Of a DNA stretch of 64,000 nt, positions 34,150-45,179 are shown piece by piece (positions within the stretch are counted from its first letter, which is position 1; every line of letters starts with the position of its first letter). The DNA is from Nereocystis luetkeana (Eukaryota; Sar; Phaeophyceae; Laminariales; Laminariaceae). A model generated the notes under the pieces. That model saw nothing but the letters and a program-made list of their open reading frames with translations, ran no database searches and was not told the origin of the DNA. Both the position numbers and the translations under genes were made by a program. Location: contig JARUPZ010000002.1 in the NCBI GenBank assembly GCA_031213475.1, positions 3,915,049-3,979,048 on the forward strand, read 5' to 3'.

Positions 34150-34405
34150 ACAATTAATCGCAAAATGTGTCATGCTTCGAGCATCATACGTGTTGGAGAA
34201 AAAAAACTCAAACAAACATTGCAAGAACGTCCCCAAATCTAACGACAATGCCAAACGTTACGCAAATTTCACGATAGGACGTCTCACTTAGTACGTTGCG
34301 CAAGCGTTGCGGTATACGTTTTCCCCGTCGCCGCAACGTTCTAAGGTTGTGGTTTCGCCACAACGTCCCGCAACGTATACCCCAGTGGCCACCTGTGGTT
34401 CCATA
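34150..34405 (+). repeat. Hairpin-containing dispersed repeat, copy 2
   Basis: Second copy of the repeat at 32836-33075. Here the stem GTTGTGG/CCACAAC is perfect over 7 bp with loop TTTCG. An outer pair of inverted pieces, 'gttgcggtatacg' and 'cgcaacgtatacc', brackets the hairpin. Confidence 0.75.
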
Positions 34406-34462
34406 GACGACTCGCGCTTTGTCCGTGTGTATCCCTTGGCTCACTGCGTTCCTTGCCCACCG

Positions 34463-34651
34463 CTACCTTTGTAGCCCGTCCTTCGTGTTTACCACTTTGT
34501 TGGGCACCCACTTCGGGGAAATCTGCTGCTCTAACGCACGATCCATGTATACGAAACACCCCCCCCCCCCCCTCTCATCAGCGGGGCTTTCATCGTCGCT
34601 GCCTTCGTCGCCCCCACAGACGCACCCATAGTGCAACTTATACTTCCCCAC
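34463..34651 (-). CDS. Possible short coding exon, unknown
   Basis: Minus-strand frame of 62 codons with acidic and glycine-rich sequence followed by 'YMDRALEQQISPKWVPNKVV'. It reads more like a protein than its surroundings. No family is recognised. It lies downstream of the transporter gene's stop and is not obviously part of it. Confidence 0.2.
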   Translation of the reverse strand: MGKYKLHYGCVCGGDEGSDDESPADERGGGGCFVYMDRALEQQISPKWVPNKVVNTKDGLQR

Positions 34652-35053
34652 GTACTAGACACAGACTAATCCTTCGCCCACCAAGGGCCTGCTAACCAGC
34701 TCTGGCCAGCTGCTCTAGCTATTGCCAAATGCCACACCCAAATCATCCGGTCACGGTGTCACGACAATCCACAACACGATAAGATACTAACGGCGAGCAA
34801 AATAAAAAGAAACAAATCCGCGCACACGTCATCCAGCTAAACACGGCACTTGGGCAACTGGAAAACATGCTAAAGCAACACTCGGGTAGTACACGGAACG
34901 ATACCGCGGCCGCCGCCTCATGCGCAGCAGGCTCGCACCCGTTCATCCACCGGGACAAATCAATTGAGCGAGCGGGCTAGCCCGTAAACTTACACCCTCC
35001 TTGTGGCGTAAACAATAATGTGCATCACTGAGTCACACCTTCCCCTCCCCGCA

Positions 35054-37545
35054 CTAAACTATATCTAGACTTCTACGAACTTCTTCGTGGCTACTCGTCC
35101 ACACAGTCTCCATCAAGTCGTTGCCGTCCACTCCAGTCGTCCAGACGCTCGTTCCTGCCACCCCCCACGCGGCAACGAGTGACGATAGCTTGTTCTGTAT
35201 CGCGCCCCCCACGGAGCTCCAAGAGCACGCCAAGACGATCAACGTGGCCCCTAACCCCGTGTTCCACCCGATCGTCTCCCCCAGCAGCACCGCGGCAAAC
35301 GCCGTGGCCCAAATCGGCTCGGTAGAAAATATTACCGTCGATTCTGCCGCCGAAACCCTCTTCATGGCCAGCGTCTCTGCGAACACAGTCAGCGAGGTGG
35401 TCACTAGCCCGGTCCAGAGGAGCGCCGAGGGGACAGCCAGCGACCCGGAAGACGGAAGGACGGTCTCACGGAAGCTTTCGAAGGACACGGGAAATTGCTC
35501 AGCTTGGGCACACCACACGATCGCCAGGACCGCTATCGTTAGCAAATGCGCCGCCACAATACCGAGCGTATCCCCGGGGTACTTCCGAGAACTACGCTCG
35601 GTCAGCCAGAAGGCTACGCCGAAGCTGTCGTCGTGGTGGGAAGGGGAAAATCGTACCGGGTACGTTTGTTTAAGGGCGGTTGGGACGGGGGGGGTGGTGA
35701 TTAAATCGGTGATTGTCGTGGAGCCATGGAGACATGTCCAAGGGGCATCGCGAGATATTTGACCGCGGAACACACTCTTTGCAGTAAGCGACAGGGAAAA
35801 AATACTGCTGTACGAAACGTACGCGCTTACATACGACACAAGGCGAGCACTCAAGGTACGCAACATAATGGTGTCTCCCTTACATAATTTTCCGCTCCCT
35901 CGATTGCGAATACTTGCCTCACAGCCTTAATGTACATGATACACACAAGACAGCAGTATACACGTACTTTTTAAACTATAGCTTAAGTTTGCCGCCACTT
36001 TCCCGTTGCAGCGCGAACCTCTTCCCATGCTCCCCGCTTCTACCCCCCGTTCCGCCCTGTGTCTCCTTTCGCAATCCCAAACTCACCACAGTGGCTGCAC
36101 CAACGCCCAAACATCCCCCGTGCTTGGCCTCGAATCCACCCCAACTAATTCCAGACTCGCCACCCCCGCCACCGCCAGCAGGGCCGGGAACCAAGGGCCG
36201 TTAAGGGTGGTGAGCACTACCGTTTGGCACTTTTTGTCCGCCGCTTCGGTCGCCTTGGCCGCTTTCGACAACCCCTCGTCTCGTGCCCCGAACATGGCGT
36301 CCATGACAGGAACGAGGATCACAGAGAGGCTGCAGATGAAGGCGGCTTTGGAAGCTGGGGTGGTGTTGAGCGACTTCGACTGAGCCCAGAAGCCAACGGC
36401 ATCGAACAAGCCGATCTGGGCGGAGGGGTTAAGGAGAGAGGGATGGCGTTATCGGTAGAAAAGTCGTGATAGAGTCAGCAGCGGTGGCAGAGGGCAAATC
36501 ACATATATATATACTCATGAGTAGTTGATATATTGACGCGGGTGGCGCCTTGTCTTTGAGCTGCGTGGACTTTGCCTTGGACCAGGCGTTTTCGTGGTCA
36601 AAACAAAATGCGCAACAAACATGAGCTTCTCAGCAACCCTGTCAGCTAAAATATGTCGGCCCCCAAACACCCTCCCCCATTTTTGTAAAGTCCTGTTGGG
36701 TCCGCATTCAAAATACCGATACTCAACACCGGTCTGCGAGGAGTTGTAGACACCCTTCAAGGACCCGGCCCATCCTCTCGCGCTCTCCCTTTTCGGCTCT
36801 CCTTACCAACATCGCACTAAAGTGAAGAAGCGCGATTTGCGGCCGACAACGCTACTTCCGCTGGCTGATAACACCCTTGTCCTAGATACCCCCACTAAAA
36901 ATAGCCTCGACCTATTGCTGTAAAAATATATCGTACCTCAACACCGGCCCTGAAGACTCCGAGATTGATCTTCCTCAGGAAATGAAGGAATGGGACCACC
37001 GCTATGGTGAATCTCAACACGGCCGCTAGGCTCATGGGAATAGTCTCCTCCAGCAGCTTCACGCACCCGAAGTTCGTTCCATAGAGCATTGCCGTGCCGG
37101 CTAGCATCCCCCTCGAAGCCCATAAACCTACGCCGCTACCTACTGCCGTCCCTACCACCACCCCCTTCTCCTTTTCCTTCTCTTCCTTCTCCTCCTCCTC
37201 CTCCTCCTCCTCCCTCACCCCCCCTTGTTCCTCGCCCTCCTCGTCGTTATCCTCCTCACTACGCGTTGCCTTCATGCCATCCGCAGCGGACTTGGAGAAC
37301 AATCGGTTGTACTTTGATTTTCGGCAGTCATTGCCAACGCTGCTGCTGCTGTTGCTGCTGTTGCTGCTGGCACCTTTCCCGGACAAGGGACGCGCTGCAC
37401 GAAGCTTAGTGGACGGTGGCCGCGACGCCCGATAAGACTGTTCGGCAGGTGTAGAGGTGGCTACAACGGAAAGATCAGGGTGTCGCCGTTCTCTTGTCGC
37501 TGCCGACACGAGCCATGACCCTGAGGAAAACAAAATTGGGATCAT
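35054..37545 (-). CDS. EamA/DMT-family membrane transporter, three exons
   Basis: The best-supported host gene. Exon 1 runs 37545-36937 (ATG at 37545, 203 codons; an in-frame stop lies upstream). Exon 2 is 36415-36087 and exon 3 is 35624-35054, ending in TAG. Junctions are GAG|GTACGA, CGCCCAG|ATC, CTGTG|GTGAGT and GACGACAG|CTT. Phases agree, giving about 502 residues. Residues 1-145 are polar, with Ser runs and a Glu-rich stretch at about 103-127. The first EamA repeat begins near residue 146 ('MLAGTAMLYGTNFGCVKLL'). It continues through 'SKAAFICSLSVILVPVMDA' in exon 2, and the second repeat ends with 'STEPIWATAFAAVLLGETIG' in exon 3. About ten hydrophobic segments are visible, as the drug/metabolite transporter superfamily expects. 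Substrate is unknown. The long N-terminus could hold a targeting peptide, but that is not clear from sequence. Confidence 0.85.
35625..36086 (-). other. Intron 2 of the transporter gene
   Basis: 462 bp, GTGAGT donor and CAG acceptor, phase 2. Joining exons across it restores the conserved 'ALVQPLCFGVAFW' segment, which supports the call. Confidence 0.8.
36416..36936 (-). other. Intron 1 of the transporter gene
   Basis: 521 bp, GT-AG, phase 0, with a pyrimidine-rich 3' end. It holds an ATAT microsatellite at about 36505-36514. Confidence 0.75.
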
Positions 37546-37559
37546 CACGACGTGGTTGG

Positions 37560-38830
37560 GAGATGAGAAATCCAGCTTGTGTTTCGTGAATCGTTCGCCT
37601 CATGTCTTCGGTACAACGTGGGAGTTGCTCTGCGGCATCTCATTGCTTTTGTATTCCAGCGGGTCTCAGTCAGATACGACAACGAGTCGTAGAAGACTAA
37701 TGGATTGTAATATATTTGACTATTTTAACATATTGTCTACCTACGTTGAAGTTCAATAGATTACGCTGCACCGTATTGCACAACAACTCTAACAGACGCT
37801 CACAATAACCCAGCTAAATGTCGACCTCGCCTTTTTGCTTATCTATTTCGACCCTACTGTGTAGACAGGGATGGTATAATCTCCGGCACCATCAAGTTGA
37901 ATTGGGTGGCGTCAAGAAACCAATGCGCCGTACTTTAACGAACATCTGCCCCAACTCTGTTAACGTGCTGGGTGGGACGGTATCATCCGCGCACACGCAG
38001 ACATATGCCAGGTATCTGTACTACCTCGGCACTTGTATCCGTATTTGAAGCCGGTGACACACAAGTATGGTACGTACTCTCCGAGCACCACAACAGGTTG
38101 TGGGCCTCGTGTTGCGCCAGGGGCCCAATGCGTGTATCCTCCTCTTGATCTTTCTTCGCGATGGCTGAAATCTAAGAGGAAATTGTTTGAATCCATACTC
38201 TAGACAACGCACCTAATTTAAGATCGACACTACACCTCGGACTAGTTACACGTATGATGTGAACGAGTTCATGCTATTCCAAAACAATGCTTATTCCACT
38301 TGATATCACAACAGTAGTGGTAAAGTACGTAGGTAGAGCTGTCGCGACGACCGGTTTTGGAGGAAAATCTTATCACCGAGTTATGGATGAGCCCCCCAGA
38401 AAGAAAGACCGAGTGAGGCCCAGCTCACGACTATAGTGGCACGGCAATAGTGGCACATGCTTTAGCGATTTCAAGTGCGTTGATCGGGGACGTTGGTGTT
38501 TCCGCGCTTGACTCATTGGGATTCGCTCGTCACTGGAACTACGGAAGGACGCACGTATGTGAATCGTGGAATAATCAAAATAAACATTCTGCTTTGGACA
38601 CGTTTTCCACAAGCATACGCGAACGGTGCGGTCAGTTAGCCGAACAATTTTTGTAGATGGAAATAGAGCACGTGGCAACGTGCAGAGTCGTTCGTTTTCC
38701 CGAGCAGCAAGCCCACAGGCAGATCGAATGCGTGGGTGCTCATCTTATGAGCATATATACCATACAAGGGGCCTAAACAAGAACAATAACGGAACACGCC
38801 GTTACTTTGGCAGGTTACGTGGGTTACTCA
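37560..38830. other. No gene recognised upstream of the transporter
   Basis: Includes the presumed promoter and 5' untranslated region of the minus-strand transporter. No TATA element could be assigned with confidence and no other protein-like frame is visible. Confidence 0.4.
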
Positions 38831-38835
38831 CATGC

Positions 38836-39170
38836 ATGCTTGAGTTGTGCTGCTGATTGCTTGATAGAAGCCACGGAGAAGGCGTTTGAATATCCGGGCG
38901 GAATCGCGGGACGCCCTGGCGTAGAGGGGGGGTGTCCTTCCTCCGCGCGCCCAGTATGTGCAGGACCATGGGCGTAGTCGTCATTCTTGTTTGGCAATTC
39001 GAAGCCCGGTTGTTGTTCCCCCGCGAGAAGGGAGCGACACATGGCCGGGGCAACCATTGCAGCAGACTCACCTGCCTGCAGGGAACTGATCCTCACCTGT
39101 CCGAAGGGCAAGACGGGAACAGAGCGGTCACGGACGTAACCAGGACCGGTGGATTTAGGAGGGGCGCTGC
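38836..39170 (-). CDS. Possible host exon, disordered protein
   Basis: Minus-strand frame reads without stops from an acceptor-like TTGCAG at about 39169 to a consensus donor (T|GTGAGTAAC) at about 38835. The translation is Pro-, Gly-, Ala- and Ser-rich with 'FELPNKNDDYAHGPAHTG' and 'SNAFSVASIKQSAAQLKHA'. There is no domain and neighbouring exons were not found. Both edges fit splice signals, which is why I list it. Confidence 0.3.
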
Positions 39171-39439
39171 TCTGCAACACTGACTGCTTTTCTTAAAACT
39201 GATACTATTATAGTGTTCGAACAACCGCCAAGGGAAGGGGTGGGTTGAGTGCTGGGGCAGACTCCCGTCGTCCAAATTTTCTGTGCGCGACATCTTTCGA
39301 CGAACTTGCTTTTGACCACTGCTTTTTTTATACTGTTGTGTGTGTTAGGATATTTCGGAGTTTTTTGGGTTTTTTAGTTTACAGGAGCAGTGCGTAGCAC
39401 CGGTAAGTACATACGAGTACCAAGTATTTAGCAGAAAGC

Positions 39440-40027
39440 ATGCACCTCCTACTCCTACTTCATGTGATCACAGCATGGATAACAGTACAGGCGACCCAAG
39501 CAGAAACAAGGGGTGCCGTGGCTAAAGGAGAAGTAGCGCCGTTGAAGGGGGAAGGAATCGAGGAGGAGGTAAGGCTACAGAGAGAGCGAGACGGCCGGGA
39601 CTCTCTCCTAGGCACTACCGATAGCAGTGTAGACCAGCAACACCGCACGACCTTCTGCGCGTTGAAACATGCGCGTAGCAGTTATAAACCAGCCATTTCG
39701 ATGGACAGCGGGTTTTTGGTGGATGCTTCTTCGGGAGTGCTTGGGGGGGAGGACTGGGCTCTTGCGGTTGGAGGTGGCAGGGTCAGGGGTACGGGAAGTA
39801 ACAGTAGCAATAGTATGTGGGGGGAAGAGTTGGAGGAGGTAGAAAAGCTACTACAGAGAGAGCGAGACGGCAGGGACTCTCTCATAGGTACTACCGATAG
39901 CAGTGTAGACCAGCAAATCTGCACGACCTTCTGCGCGTTGAAACATGCGCGTAGCAGTAATACACCAGCCATTTCGATGGATAGCGGGTTTTTGGTAGAT
40001 GCTTCTTCGGGGTTGCTTAGGAAGTAG
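39440..40027 (+). CDS. Putative secreted protein built from 92-residue tandem repeats
   Basis: ATG at 39440 opens a 195-codon frame. Residues 1-20 or so form a good signal peptide: a hydrophobic core 'LLLLLHVITAWITV' followed by 'QATQA'. A short basic/acidic linker precedes the repeat, which begins 'RERDGRDSLLGTTDSSVDQQ' and runs through 'FCALKHARSS', 'MDSGFLVDASSG' and 'WALAVGGGRVRGT' to 'EEVEKL'. One full unit and most of a second lie in this frame before a stop at 40025. The DNA repeat continues to about 40875, and later units stay open in other frames (for example 40093-40458 and 40496-40909). Unit spacings of 276, 278, 273 and 280 bp mean only the first step keeps frame. Either the gene is intact and short, or it has decayed from a longer array. 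Each unit has one cysteine. No family is recognised. Confidence 0.45.
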   Translation: MHLLLLLHVITAWITVQATQAETRGAVAKGEVAPLKGEGIEEEVRLQRERDGRDSLLGTTDSSVDQQHRTTFCALKHARSSYKPAISMDSGFLVDASSGVLGGEDWALAVGGGRVRGTGSNSSNSMWGEELEEVEKLLQRERDGRDSLIGTTDSSVDQQICTTFCALKHARSSNTPAISMDSGFLVDASSGLLRK

Positions 40028-40880
40028 GACTGGGCTCTCTTGCGGTCGGAGGTGGCACGGTCAGGGGTACGAGAAGTAAGAGTAGTAATAGTGTGTGGGG
40101 GGAAGGGTTGGATAATAAGGTGGAAGAGCCGCAGGAAGAGCGAGACGGCAGGGACTCTCTCCTAAGCACTACCGATTGCAGTGTAGACCAGCAACACCGC
40201 ACGACCTTCTGCGCGTTGAAACATGCGCGTAGCAGTAATAAACCAGCCATTTTGATGGACAGCGGGTTTTTGGTAAATGATTCTTCGGGCGTGCTTGGGG
40301 GGGGGGGCTGGGCTCTTGCGGTTGGAGGTGGCAGGGTCAGGGGTACGAGAAGTAAGAGTAGTGATAGTGTGTGGGGGGAAGGGTTGGAGGAGGTAGAAAA
40401 GCTACAGAGAGAGCGAGACGGCAGGGACTCTCTCATACCAGGTAGGTACTACCGATAGCAGTGTAGACCAGCAACACCGCACGACCTTCTGCGCGTTGAA
40501 ACATGCGTGTAGCAGTAATACACCAGCCATTTCGATGGATAGCGGGTGTTTGGTAGATGCTTCTTCTGGGGTGCTTAAGAAGGAGGACTGGGCCCTTGCG
40601 GTCGGAGGTGGCAGGGTTAGGGGTACGAGAAGTAACTGTAGAGGTATGTGGGGGGAAGGGTTGGAGAATAAGGTGGAAGAGCCGCAGGAAGAGCGAGACG
40701 GCAGGGACTCTCTCCTAGGCACTACCGATAGCAGTGTAGACCAGCAACAACACCGCACGACCTTCTGCGCGTTGAAACATGCGTGTAGCAGTAGTAATAA
40801 ACCAGCCATTTTGATGGGCAGCGGGTTTTTGGTAGATGCTTCTTCGGGGATGCTTAAGGAGGGGAGTGGTCGTTTTTTGG
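39570..40880 (+). repeat. Tandem repeat, 4.6 copies of a 273-280 bp unit
   Basis: The marker 'gagcgagacgg' occurs at 39584, 39860, 40138, 40411 and 40691. Units are closely similar to one another, which indicates recent expansion or homogenisation. Small indels separate units. The array ends near 40880, just before a dispersed repeat at 40924-41062. Confidence 0.9.
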
Positions 40881-40923
40881 TGGACGAGATGGAGGGATAT
40901 TGGTTGTAGTAGTCTTCATGAGC

Positions 40924-41062
40924 GTCACATCAGTTCTGATTTGTCGTAGGATACTGCCGCGCTTTTGTTCTGGAGAGTTCTTCACTAAGCCTTTCTGTTA
41001 GTCGTTTATTAGAACAACACTACACATTGATTGTCGGATGGCAAGCATAATAAAAATAAAGG
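40924..41062 (+). repeat. Dispersed repeat shared with 15240-15375
   Basis: Second copy of the 15.2 kb repeat. Its position right after the tandem-repeat ORF would suit a 3' untranslated region; 'aataaa' occurs near its end. Confidence 0.7.
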
Positions 41063-41069
41063 CACGTAC

Positions 41070-41925
41070 CGGGGGGGAGAAGGGTAGACACCTGTGACCA
41101 TGGCTTGTCCAGAAGGTCATCGAGGGTAAAACCTCCTACGAGTTAGTTAGGCTGGAAAGTGGAAGTGATCAAAAAAAAAATGTGAGTCTCAGGTGGAACC
41201 TGAGATACACCCACCTCACATAAAATTAGCATTGATTCAATACTTTTGCTGTACTTTTCTGGACGTACCAATTATATGTACCGTATAAGATACAGTCAGT
41301 CCAGGTCTGGAGACCAATCACACACCGCGCACTCTCACTTCACAGCAGTCACAGCTGTCTTCACCAAAAACTATTTGTTGTCGTATAAAAAGGAGTTTAC
41401 AAGGAAGAGGAGAGTTATTTGCTGTCTGTTTTTTTGTCGGCGTGGGATCAGGGCGCTTGTGGGCCCTGCCGGCCGCTCCTGCTATGTCGCCGGTACCCAC
41501 AGGTTTAGCCTGAAGGGCTCATGTCCGGATGGGATCAGGTCGGCGTGAGATGAGGGTGTCAGGTGGGAGTAGGGTGCAAAATATGTATGCATATATTTAT
41601 GCATTCATGAATGCGTGTGTCGACGAACGAAAAATCTCGACAGAGCAGTAGTGAGTGTGGTTGACCAAAGGACGGTCGAATGCCGACTGTTACTATTCAT
41701 ACTGGTGACCAATACCCGGTGCCAGGTATTATTTGTCACCGTACGTACCAGAGTATGAACTACCGTAGTACGAGCTACGCTACCTTCCTTTGCTCCGTAC
41801 CAACAGCAGTAGTAGTAGTATTACCGGGGCCCATAGTAAATAGGACCTACGGTACACACAAAAACTCTATATATTCCCCTGATTTTACTACCAGGTATTA
41901 ATAGCGACATTTGGTCCTATGTACG
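41070..41925. other. No gene seen; MITE half-copy near 41822-41866
   Basis: No protein-like frame. The stretch 41822-41866 matches, in inverted orientation, the right arm and adjoining interior of the MITE at 20922-21027. Its other arm is not clearly preserved. Confidence 0.5.
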
Positions 41926-41927
41926 TA

Positions 41928-42138
41928 CTTGTTTTGTTGTTGTTTTGTTCTCACATTAACTCACAATACACAGTGCAGTCCGTGGTCGCAGGACAGGCTC
42001 CAATAACTCTGGAATGGAAGAAATACCTCAAGTAAAACAGAGGCAAAAACAAAAAACAAGCATACGCACTCCACCACTGCGGACACCAGGGAAGCAAAAA
42101 GGAGACTATTAATAGCAGACAAAAACCTAAAAAAGATG
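41928..42138 (-). mobile_element. LINE 3' end, 5'-truncated (copy a)
   Basis: About 200 bp matching, in inverted orientation, the 3' untranslated region of the LINE at 45180-46062. On the minus strand it ends in TTAATGTGAG followed by an (AAC)-type tail, seen here as GTT repeats at about 41930-41950. This is typical 5' truncation of a non-LTR retrotransposon. Confidence 0.75.
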
Positions 42139-42162
42139 TACTATGGTCCCCCGTTTACAACT

Positions 42163-42270
42163 TAACTTAACCCCATTAGAACCGCAGTCCCGTTGTGGGT
42201 ACAAACCACTAAATAATGTTTAAGTAGTTTGCCCCCAAAACGGGACTGCGGTTCTAATACGAGGGTTGAG
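42163..42270. mobile_element. MITE-like inverted repeat, family 2 copy 1
   Basis: Arms of about 36 bp or more pair across 42175-42258: 'attagaaccgcagtcccgtt' on the left and its near-complement on the right. The short interior is AT-rich. A second, more diverged copy lies at 55050-55154. Confidence 0.8.
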
Positions 42271-42774
42271 TTTCTGTAGTAGTAGTTGTTGTTGTTGCTA
42301 AGCGAGGCGTCTCTACGTAGCAATGCTTAAATCAGAAGAAGAAGAAGCCACACACACTCACCGGCTTGCCTGGGGCATGTATGTACTGGTATATGCGTTG
42401 TCACTTTGCTCGCCCTCCTGGTGTCTTTTGCCGCAAGGTGTCTGTGGCGTATAATACCTTGTGCGTCACTCGTCGCGTACTTGGGATGTGTGCTGCTGCT
42501 GCTGTTTAAATGTTATTGCCTCGGTGGCTTCCCCCCCCCTTTGTGATCATCGTATGTACTGACCAGATGGCGGGTGGATCCTGTCAACAGGTTCAGAGGA
42601 TCACGTGGGGATACCACACAAACAACAAAAAGATGAAAAAAATGGGCCCAGCACGACGTGTCCGCAGGATATTTTCACAGCAGATTCCTTTCCATTAGAA
42701 CCTTCCGCTGGGTCATCTGTGCGATATCAGAACTTCGCACTCATGTCTATTCCGGGTATGTCGGGTCTATTGTT

Positions 42775-43078
42775 GTTCGTTGTTGTTCTCACATTAACTC
42801 TCTGACGAAGGAGTCCGTGGTCACGCAAAGGTGCTGGAGCCCTAGGAAGATCCGAAAAACAAAAAAACGAAAATTCGGCTGCCTCAAAATACACGAGACG
42901 GAAAAAGCGCACACAAGATAAAACCAATGTGCAAAACTGAACTAACATGGCCGCGGGTATATCCTCTCAACTACCAGGTATAATATAGAAGAGTACCCCC
43001 GTTCCCACCACTAACCAACTCGTGGCTGCTGACTACAGCGGATGCTGTCTGAAGTGCTGCCTGCACCGTACGAAACGC
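42775..43078 (-). mobile_element. LINE 3' end, 5'-truncated (copy b)
   Basis: About 300 bp nearly identical to 47615-47912. It starts on the left with the (GTT)n/CTCACATTAACT terminus and shares 'gtccgtggtcac' with the other LINE ends. No coding sequence is retained. A short TACCAGGTA-containing insertion or deletion separates it from the 47.6 kb copy. Confidence 0.75.
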
Positions 43079-43079
43079 A

Positions 43080-44640
43080 CGGTAGTCGTGAAAACGAAAG
43101 AGGAACACACCTGCCTGCTATCTGGAGTGCTGTCAGAGTGAAGACTCGCGGATATGCAGTGAAAAAAGGAGCAATCGAACCTTACTACCACACGAATATC
43201 AACGATCGCCATCTCTTCCTGGACTGTCTGACACAAAAAGGTGCAGCTCAGTTATGATTCCACGTCCCTGATATTTGCGTAGGCCATTCCCCTTGAAGGG
43301 TATACAACTCGTTAAACTACGAAGACCAGTGACGAGTACCGGTAGATACTATTCTGCCTCGTCGTGAAAAACAATACCAGGGAAAAACAAACTATGACTG
43401 CTTCTCTCGTGATGATAGTGTGCGCGCAAATCACGGGTCTCCATGCACCGTCTTCCTGCCGCTCTTCATGGCCGCATCATCGCCTTGGCCCAATCCACCC
43501 GCTCCTTTGCGCGTGCACTCGTTGCCATTCCCTTCCAGTCGTTTCCCTTTCTCCGTCATCCTGAAAAACAAAATGCTCCTCGCACTTGCGGTTCTGATCT
43601 GGGAAATAAAAATTCTCGCGCAGGGGGAGGTCAATCCGTCTCTTCCCCGCACGTCGACGCTCAGTCTCCCTCCTCCCTCGTCGTCGAATCCAGCCTCCTA
43701 CCGGCGCAATAGACTGTGCCGTAGTGTGGCCTGTGGTGGCGCCTGCCTCCGCGCACGGACCCCCCGATTGAGCATTGCTGCTCTGCCGCAGCTGCCTAAA
43801 AAGACGCGCGAATTGTAGGTCTCCGTGCCTGACGCACCACGTACGACCCAACTCTACTGCCGCCTGAGCCTCGCGGCCACAGGCAGCAGCAAAAAGGTAT
43901 CACTCCTTGAGGGTGAGTCCGGCCTTACACCCGCCAGAAAGACCTACCCCACTCGCTATTATTAGCCTGATAGGGCATGCCTCGCAGCATTCCTTGCCGA
44001 GGCAGCGAGGGGAACGGAAGTATATATAGTCGGGCCGCTCTTTTTTTGCGGAAATATTGAACTAACTTAAGAGGAGCGTTAGAGACATAACACCCTAACT
44101 AACATAACGTTGCCATGTTGACCACAGCACCACTACTAATAATACTAGTAATTGGTGGTAATGAGGCGCGACCTCGGTATTACCTGCAGTAGTCATATCT
44201 GCGATGCATCATGCTGGGCGCATACGGATTATTTTGTATTGTGCTGAACGAACGAACACGAAGGAATATCTACCACGTACGACTACTGAACTACTGTACG
44301 CCGTCGTGGGTGCATCTCAATATTTTTCGTAAATGTTCTTGGCCTCTCCTGGCTCTTGATAATATTATGAAGAAGTACTGGATTTGGTCGTGTGTATCCT
44401 GGTTTCCATCTCGAAATCCGGCATAATAATTTGAAGACGAAATCTGCACTGCTGTACCACAGAACTTGTATCTCTCTGAATCGGCACGGACACTGCTGTG
44501 ATACTGGATGTCGACGGGTAGAAAGAGTCAAGAACACACAACACTCGACATGTTTTGTCCAGCAGAGTGTTTTCTGGTTGAAATTCAGCACAATAAAAAA
44601 CTGCATCTCACATGTTTTGTCCAACAGAAAGAGCTTATTT
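43080..44640. other. No gene recognised
   Basis: Open frames here overlap on both strands and none looks like a protein. A GC-inverted stretch near 43970-44010 could form a hairpin. Nothing else is assigned. Confidence 0.4.
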
Positions 44641-44654
44641 TTCGCAACAGGTGT

Positions 44655-45085
44655 CTCCACAACTTTACTTGGACTGATGTACGACATCTACAGCAGCAGT
44701 GCGCCTCCCGCACCATAACAGCAGCAGCAGCACCAGTAGCAGAAGGTCACACGAGGCCAGGGTCAGCGTCGCCGTACGCTCGGCTTATCGGTCTAACCCT
44801 TGCACCCTTTGTACGCGTACATATACACACACGTACTGTAGTACGTACCCTGCACTCGTTTTTTTTTTATGTTTCCTGCTTCCCACCTCGAAAGTCGGCA
44901 TAATATTTTCGAGACGACAACACGAACATGGCATGCCCAAAAGAGCTTCTCGTAGCAGGTGCCACAACTACTGCTGCTGTGCCACATCTACATCAGAGCT
45001 TCTCCAGCAGCAAAACAGCAGCAGCAGTAGCAGTAGGATCCACGAGGCCAGGGTCAGCGTCGCAGTACGCTCGGCTTCTGCCCTT
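44655..45085 (+). repeat. Direct repeats with CAG/ACT microsatellites
   Basis: Copies at about 44655-44792 and 44955-45082 share 'catctaca', 'cacgaggccagggtcagcgt' and 'gtacgctcggctt'. A third partial copy at about 46076-46130 shares 'ttctcgtagcaggtgccac' with the second. The third lies directly after a LINE tail. Confidence 0.65.
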
Positions 45086-45179
45086 TCTTTGTACACCGTA
45101 CTCGATGTTGTGTGTGTGGTTCCTGATTCCACCCTCATAATTTGAAGACGAAATATCTACAACCTCTGATACGACATAC

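Noticed and set aside
35121-35762. 213-codon plus-strand frame
   Set aside because: It is antisense to exon 3 of the transporter, whose membrane-protein translation and splice phases are convincing.
39682-40809. Minus-strand Ser/Leu/Pro-rich frames over the tandem array
   Set aside because: Antisense shadows of the repeat; the plus strand has the ATG and signal-peptide-like start.
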